Source of the DNA: Sulfurovum sp.
Lineage (GTDB): Bacteria; Campylobacterota; Campylobacteria; Campylobacterales; Sulfurovaceae
DNA: 8,293 nt
Assembly (NCBI GenBank): GCA_027066595.1
Contig: JAMONG010000209.1
Location: 1-8,293 of the forward strand
Reading direction: 5' to 3'
A program made the translations under genes and the position numbers. Positions within the stretch are counted from its first letter, which is position 1. Each line of letters begins with the position of its first letter. Below, one piece after another: positions 5,130-8,293 of the stretch. The notes beneath the pieces were generated by a model. It searched no databases. It was not told the DNA's origin and saw nothing but the letters and a program-made list of their open reading frames with translations.

Positions 5130-5789
5130 TTAGCCTCTGCTTGAGTCTTGGCACTTCTTTTTGAAGTACTCTTGGTCAGCCTTACAAAGTGGACACTGTT
5201 TAGGAGCTTTTTTACCTCTGTGTACATGTCCACATACTTCACAGATATACTCTTCATTATTTTCAGAATCAAAGAAACCTTCTGCTTCAAGTACACGTTT
5301 AAGTTCTAAGTATTCAGCTTCATGTTCCACTTCCACTTTACCAATGGCACGGAAGAGTCTAGCGATGTCTTTAAGTCCTTCTTCTTTAGCGATGGCTTCA
5401 AAGTTAGGGTACATTTCTTCATGCTCATAACGTTCACCATCTGCTGCGTAAGTAAGGTTTTTTACTGTGGTGTCTAGTTCTATGTCATTGACCAATTTAT
5501 TATAGGCTTTGAACTCAGCCATGGCATGGTATTTCTCATTATTTGCAGCTTCTTGAAAGTGTCTTGCAATACGATGTAAACCTTCTTCCATAGCCATATC
5601 TGCAAAAAATTCATATTTATTTCTCGCTTGGCTTTCTCCTGCAAATGCTTTCATGAGGTTTACAGCTGTAAGATTTTGAGTAATACACTTCATCTCTTCA
5701 CCACAACAACTAAGTTGTCCTCCACCTACGGCTTGAACTTCTATCTCGTTACCACATTTGTCACATTTGTATGTTTCGTACTGTCTCAT
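5130..5789 (-). CDS. Desulforubrerythrin (desulforedoxin-rubrerythrin-rubredoxin), Rrc-type
   Basis: This 219-residue cytoplasmic protein has three metal modules in a row. The first is an N-terminal desulforedoxin-like Fe(Cys)4 site, Cys 9, 12, 28 and 29 (YKCDKCG ... SCCGEEM). The second is a rubrerythrin four-helix bundle (about 40-170) with the expected diiron Glu/His ligands in GES (Glu 52), NNEKYHA (Glu 85, His 88), ERYEHEEMYP (Glu 119 and 122 region) and KVEVEHEAEY (Glu 153, His 156 region). The third is a C-terminal rubredoxin domain with Cys 183, 186, 199 and 202. This architecture is that of Rrc/desulforubrerythrin described in Campylobacter jejuni, a peroxide-reducing enzyme protecting microaerophiles. 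The start ATG follows AAGGAAAA, which overlaps the stop codon of the upstream ferritin-like gene; only 10 bases separate the two genes, so they are co-transcribed. All iron ligands look intact. It ends one base from the convergent DUF5718-like gene. Confidence 0.95.
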   Translation of the reverse strand: MRQYETYKCDKCGNEIEVQAVGGGQLSCCGEEMKCITQNLTAVNLMKAFAGESQARNKYEFFADMAMEEGLHRIARHFQEAANNEKYHAMAEFKAYNKLVNDIELDTTVKNLTYAADGERYEHEEMYPNFEAIAKEEGLKDIARLFRAIGKVEVEHEAEYLELKRVLEAEGFFDSENNEEYICEVCGHVHRGKKAPKQCPLCKADQEYFKKKCQDSSRG

Positions 5790-5799
5790 TTAATTTTCC

Positions 5800-6315
5800 T
5801 TAGTTTATGTTTTTCTTAATATCTGTGATGAACTCTGTGATGTCATCAAATAGTGCTTGTAAATCTTCTTCGTGTTCTACTTCATCTGCAAGTATCTGGC
5901 TGACGATGTCATAGGTGACGATGTCTTTATCTCTTGTTAAATCAGCTAGTTCTGAGTAGACAGAAATGGCACACTGTTCACCTTTTATAGAGTCTTCAAG
6001 TATGCTCACAACATCAAAGTTTTTAGGTTCTTCATAGCCACAGTTCGTATGAGTAAACCAATCTTGAGGGTTAAGAAGGGGTGTTCCACCTAGTTGTAAG
6101 ATACGGTCAGCTACCATATTAGCATGTCTTAGTTCATCTGCTGCATGTTGTTCTAGTTCTGCAATGGCAGCATCTTTCATAATGCCTTTAACGACTTTTG
6201 CTTCTATAAAGTACTGGTAGTATGCCAACCACTCATCTGCATAGGCTTTGTTAAGTCCAGTGATGATAGTATTAATATTTAGCCCTTTAATAATCGAATT
6301 TCCTCTGCGTGCCAT
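5800..6315 (-). CDS. Ferritin-like / DPS-like iron protein with bacterioferritin-type diiron site
   Basis: This 171-residue four-helix protein has a complete bacterioferritin-style dinuclear metal site: Glu 28 (ADEW), Glu 61 with His 64 (ELRH), Glu 113 (GEQC) and Glu 145 with His 148 (EVEH). The spacing between ligands (33, 3, 52, 32, 3) almost matches bacterioferritin, but there is no haem-type evidence and the N-terminal extension MARRGNSIIKGLN is basic. It has only two cysteines, Cys 92 (HTNCGYE) and Cys 115 (GEQCA), the latter two residues from a metal-ligand Glu. A cysteine pair beside a Bfr-like site is characteristic of the DPS-like (DPSL/thioferritin) group. The likely role is iron storage or peroxide detoxification in a hollow protein shell. 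The start ATG follows AAGGAG (minus strand, 6326-6321). It is first gene of the operon with desulforubrerythrin, under two Fur/PerR-like operators. Alternative label: bacterioferritin-family protein. Confidence 0.88.
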   Translation of the reverse strand: MARRGNSIIKGLNINTIITGLNKAYADEWLAYYQYFIEAKVVKGIMKDAAIAELEQHAADELRHANMVADRILQLGGTPLLNPQDWFTHTNCGYEEPKNFDVVSILEDSIKGEQCAISVYSELADLTRDKDIVTYDIVSQILADEVEHEEDLQALFDDITEFITDIKKNIN

Positions 6316-6335
6316 GATGTCTCCTTGTATTTATT

Positions 6336-6354
6336 AAGGATAATAATTATCCTT
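6336..6354 (-). promoter_or_regulatory. Fur/PerR-like operator 1 (perfect 19-bp palindrome)
   Basis: AAGGATAAT-A-ATTATCCTT (plus strand) is a perfect 9-1-9 inverted repeat containing GATAAT and ATTATC, the core halves of Fur-family boxes. It lies immediately downstream of the -10 box, over the expected transcript start, which is a repressor position. Whether Fur (iron) or PerR (peroxide) binds is not decidable here; the genes controlled suit PerR. Confidence 0.8.
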
Positions 6355-6359
6355 TGAGA

Positions 6360-6388
6360 ATTATAGCTCTTTAAAGCTTAAAGGAAAA
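6360..6388 (-). promoter_or_regulatory. Promoter of the ferritin-desulforubrerythrin operon
   Basis: On the minus strand the consensus TATAAT occupies 6365-6360. At a 17-base spacer stands TTTTCC (6388-6383), a poor -35. The transcript would start near 6353 and have a leader of about 38 bases. Both Fur-like boxes overlap or abut these elements. Confidence 0.7.
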
Positions 6389-6399
6389 TTATTATCGTT
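6381..6399 (-). promoter_or_regulatory. Fur/PerR-like operator 2 (imperfect copy)
   Basis: AAGGAAAAT-T-ATTATCGTT (plus strand) matches operator 1 at 16 of 19 positions and keeps 7 of 9 arm pairings. Its centre is 45 bp from that of operator 1, and it covers the -35 region. The same-strand similarity to operator 1 makes chance less likely. Confidence 0.6.
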
Positions 6400-6404
6400 T
6401 AGTT

Positions 6405-6421
6405 TTAGAAAAGATTTCTAA
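6405..6421 (-). repeat. Short inverted repeat upstream of the ferritin operon promoter
   Basis: TTAGAAA (6405-6411) and TTTCTAA (6415-6421) are perfect 7-bp arms around AGA. It has no T run on either side. Purpose unknown; it may be a binding site or chance in AT-rich DNA. Confidence 0.4.
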
Positions 6422-6454
6422 TTTAGTATAGAACAGAATGGTTAATGAAAAGAG

Positions 6455-6476
6455 TATATGGGCAGCTGCCCATATA
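6455..6476 (-). terminator. Perfect 22-bp palindrome after dnaJ, possible terminator
   Basis: TATATGGGCAG (6455-6465) is followed directly by its exact reverse complement CTGCCCATATA (6466-6476). In RNA a 9-bp stem with an AGCT loop is expected. It stands 35 bases after the dnaJ stop codon. On the minus strand it is followed by ACTCTTTTC rather than a solid T run. It probably separates dnaJ from the ferritin operon promoter, but a protein-binding role is also open. Confidence 0.5.
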
Positions 6477-6511
6477 TGAGTTAAGAAAAAAAAGGGGGTA
6501 AGAGGGAGAGT

Positions 6512-7639
6512 TTAGCTTTTAAACCAAGACTTTACTCTATCGAAAGCAGAATCTAACGTCGATTTATGTGGACGGCTCTCTACTCCATAGCTCTCTTGGA
6601 GTTTTTCGAGAAGTTCTTTTTGTTCATCATTTATTTTTTTAGGAAGTATAAGCTGTATCTGTGCGATGAGGCGACCTTTACGTCCAGAGTGTACATCTAC
6701 CACACCTTCACCAGGGAAGACATATTGTTCTTTATCTATTGTGCCCACTTTGAGTTCAAGGTCAATCTCACCATCGAGTGTAGGTATGGTAATAGTCTCA
6801 CCCAATATAGACTGGGTGAAGAAAACAGGTACTTCTATGTAAATGTCTGGTCCATTACGTACAAAGTTCTCATCTTCTTTCACTGCAAAAGTAATGATGA
6901 GGTCACCACGTTGGTTGTTTCGCCCCTCATTTCCATACCCTTGGGCTCTAAGACGGTTACCTGAGTCTACACCAGCGGGTACTGTAATGGTTACGGTGTC
7001 TTCTTCAACATTGAATCCTTTACCAGAACAGCTTCCACAAGCTTCTTTGATAGTTTTACCTTGTCCTTGACATTTAGGACAGGTTTGTGCAAATTGCATT
7101 GGTCCTTGACGCATAAGTACTTGTCCTTGACCCCCACAATACTCACAGTTCTCTACTTTAGCATCTTTAGCTCCTGTGCCATCACAAGGTTCACAAGATG
7201 TTTTATAGGTCATATCGACCTCTTTTTTACATCCAAAGACAGCTTCATGGAACTCTAGTGGTATCTCTATCTCGAAGTCTAGTGCATACTTTTGGTTTGG
7301 GTCTCTTCGAGATTGACCAAAACCACCTCCACCATTAAACATAGAGTTAAACATATCCATAATGTCATCCATGTTTGAACCACCAAAGCCACCACGACCA
7401 CCCATGCCTTGACCTTCAAGTCCTTCTTTACCATAACGGTCATAGATAGAACGTTTCTCTTCATCTGAGAGTACTTGGTATGCTTCATTAACCACTTTAA
7501 AGTTATCTTCTGCTTCTTTGTCATCAGGGTTTCTGTCTGGATGAAACTTCATCGCTAGCTTACGGTAAGCTTTTTTTAGTTCTGCTCCAGAACAATCTTT
7601 ACTTACTTCTAATACTTCATAATAACACATTTCTGTCAT
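6512..7639 (-). CDS. dnaJ: Chaperone DnaJ (Hsp40), class A
   Basis: This 375-residue co-chaperone stimulates the DnaK ATPase and delivers unfolded clients. All class A modules are present. The J domain (about 5-70) has HPD at 33-35. The Gly/Phe-rich linker spans about 72-107. The zinc domain has four CxxCxGxG repeats (CEPCDGTG 149, CEYCGGQG 165, CPKCQGQG 187, CGSCSGKG 201). The C-terminal client-binding domains (about 214-340) and a dimerisation tail (about 341-375) follow. The start ATG at 7637-7639 is preferred to an in-frame ATG at 7687, because AAGGAG stands 8 bases before it and because the upstream extension would overlap the promoter. grpE and dnaK are not in the window, and no CIRCE element was seen, so a HrcA link is not supported. 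It faces the Dabb gene across an 89-bp divergent region. Confidence 0.96.
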   Translation of the reverse strand: MTEMCYYEVLEVSKDCSGAELKKAYRKLAMKFHPDRNPDDKEAEDNFKVVNEAYQVLSDEEKRSIYDRYGKEGLEGQGMGGRGGFGGSNMDDIMDMFNSMFNGGGGFGQSRRDPNQKYALDFEIEIPLEFHEAVFGCKKEVDMTYKTSCEPCDGTGAKDAKVENCEYCGGQGQVLMRQGPMQFAQTCPKCQGQGKTIKEACGSCSGKGFNVEEDTVTITVPAGVDSGNRLRAQGYGNEGRNNQRGDLIITFAVKEDENFVRNGPDIYIEVPVFFTQSILGETITIPTLDGEIDLELKVGTIDKEQYVFPGEGVVDVHSGRKGRLIAQIQLILPKKINDEQKELLEKLQESYGVESRPHKSTLDSAFDRVKSWFKS

Positions 7640-7671
7640 TTGGTTTTCTCCTTGAAAAAGGGCTATAATTT

Positions 7672-7701
7672 TTGCGAATTCTACCATAATTTAGTTATAC
7701 T
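7672..7701 (+). promoter_or_regulatory. Candidate promoter(s) of the Dabb-recR operon
   Basis: TTGCGA (7672-7677) and TATACT (7696-7701) are 18 bases apart and would start transcription about 20 bases before the ATG at 7729. An alternative with a perfect TATAAT lies at 7664-7669 with the weak -35 TTGGTT at 7640-7645. I cannot choose between them by eye. Confidence 0.5.
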
Positions 7702-7706
7702 TTCAA
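7678..7706 (-). promoter_or_regulatory. Sigma-70 promoter of dnaJ
   Basis: On the minus strand TTGAAA (7706-7701), a 17-base spacer and TAGAAT (7683-7678) preceded by TGG (extended -10) form the best full promoter in the window. The predicted start near 7671 gives a leader of about 32 bases before the dnaJ ATG at 7639. Confidence 0.7.
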
Positions 7707-7728
7707 AAACAATAAATAGGTAGTCCAT

Positions 7729-8022
7729 ATGTTAGTACACATCGTGATGTTTCAGTTCAAAGAAGAAAATAAAAAAGCAAATATTATTCAAGCTAAACAG
7801 ATGCTTGAAAACCTTATGGGTGCAGTGCCTAGTTTAAGAAGTATAGATGTGGGTGTAAACTTTTCAAAAGAAGAACGTGCTATGGATTTGAGTATTATCA
7901 CGGTGTTTGAAAGTAAAGAAGGTTTAGATGCTTATGCGGTTCACCCTGAGCATATCAAAGTGGTTGATTTTATAAAAACAGTGGTGGAGTATTCTAAAGT
8001 GGTGGATTATGAAAGAGCATAA
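7729..8022 (+). CDS. Dabb (stress-responsive alpha/beta-barrel) domain protein
   Basis: This 97-residue protein consists of a single Dabb domain, a ferredoxin-like dimeric alpha/beta barrel first known from plant stress-responsive proteins and shared with some small-molecule enzymes. Family features are the N-terminal strand MLVHIVMFQFKEE with His 4, the middle SLRSIDVGVNFS (35-46), DLSIITVFESKEGLDAYAVH (53-72) and HPEHIKVVDF with the end VVDYE. It has no signal peptide, so it acts in the cytoplasm, presumably as a dimer. The substrate is unknown. The start ATG at 7729 has only a weak AATAGG upstream. Its stop codon overlaps the start of recR by one base, showing co-translation, though no functional link to recombination is evident. 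Confidence 0.92.
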   Translation: MLVHIVMFQFKEENKKANIIQAKQMLENLMGAVPSLRSIDVGVNFSKEERAMDLSIITVFESKEGLDAYAVHPEHIKVVDFIKTVVEYSKVVDYERA

Positions 8023-8293
8023 TGCCTAAACATTACAAAATAGAAGCTTTTGAAAATTTAGTCGAAGCTTTTGCGTCTTTACCTTCGGTAGGTAAAAAAT
8101 CAGCTATTCGCATGGCATACCACGCCGTAATGGTAGATGGCTTTGCAGCAATGAAACTAGCCCATGCTTTAGAGACGGGCATCAATAGCATTCAGAAGTG
8201 TTCTAAATGTCATAACATGAGTGAAGATGAGCTTTGTACTATATGCTCTGACCCTTACCGTGACTCTTCTAAGCTTTGCATTGTACAGTCTGC
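8022..8293 (+). CDS. recR: Recombination protein RecR, N-terminal part (truncated by window edge)
   Basis: The first 90 codons plus two bases are present. RecR works with RecO (and RecF) in loading RecA on gapped, SSB-coated DNA. The visible part shows the helix-hairpin-helix region ASLPSVGKKSAIRMAYH (18-34) and the zinc finger Cys 60, 63, 72 and 75 (C-x2-C-x8-C-x2-C), followed by DPYRDSSKLCIVQS, the lead into the Toprim domain that lies outside the window. The start ATG shares its A with the TAA stop of the Dabb gene, and only a weak purine stretch precedes it, so translation is likely coupled. Confidence 0.95.
   Translation, partial: MPKHYKIEAFENLVEAFASLPSVGKKSAIRMAYHAVMVDGFAAMKLAHALETGINSIQKCSKCHNMSEDELCTICSDPYRDSSKLCIVQS

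Noticed and set aside
6566..7258. Several plus-strand open frames antisense to dnaJ
   Set aside because: They are by-products of dnaJ codon use; no ribosome binding sites or family features.
7640..7687. N-terminal extension of DnaJ from an in-frame ATG at 7687
   Set aside because: The extension overlaps the -10 promoter region, has no ribosome binding site, and is absent from normal DnaJ; the ATG at 7639 has AAGGAG before it.
7640..7728. CIRCE/HrcA operator upstream of dnaJ
   Set aside because: No TTAGCACTC-like inverted repeat is present.

Overview
The window is an AT-rich stretch of chromosome that looks like a Campylobacterota (Sulfurovum/Sulfurimonas-like) bacterium. This rests on gene content and style, not on a database search: a three-domain desulforubrerythrin of the Campylobacter Rrc type, a DUF5718-like protein that I associate with this phylum, a class A DnaJ, a Dabb gene coupled to recR, and promoters with good -10 boxes but T-rich or weak -35 regions. 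No tRNA, rRNA, CRISPR array, transposase or phage gene is visible.

Layout. (1) 1-2233, minus strand: a Crp/Fnr-type regulator without cysteines is followed by an AlgI/DltB-like MBOAT O-acyltransferase and then by the first 54 codons of a membrane-anchored protein. The spacing suggests one operon for regulated acylation of a surface polysaccharide or similar cell-envelope substrate. (2) 2234-2978: a divergent interval with a possible 44-residue membrane peptide, then the HU gene with an extended -10 promoter and a hairpin after it. (3) 2978-4235, plus strand: two tandem paralogous lipoproteins, each with a Cys-rich C-terminal domain. They share a 90-bp block of perfect DNA identity inside otherwise diverged genes. 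A strong bidirectional-looking terminator closes the region. (4) 4331-5128, plus strand: a DUF5718 / fumarylacetoacetase-like protein, converging with one base of spacing on the next operon. (5) 5130-6315, minus strand: a two-gene oxidative-stress/iron operon, a bacterioferritin-site DPS-like ferritin followed by desulforubrerythrin. Two Fur/PerR-like 19-bp operators overlap its promoter. (6) 6512-7639, minus strand: dnaJ, sharing an interleaved divergent promoter region with (7) 7729-8293, plus strand: a Dabb-domain gene overlapping the start of recR, which runs off the window.

The strongest items for follow-up are the lipoprotein pair with its 90-bp conversion-like tract, which could also delete exactly 633 bp in frame; the double operator of the ferritin-desulforubrerythrin operon; the cysteine pair in the ferritin-like protein; and the interleaved dnaJ/Dabb promoters. 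Much of the rest is ordinary housekeeping sequence.
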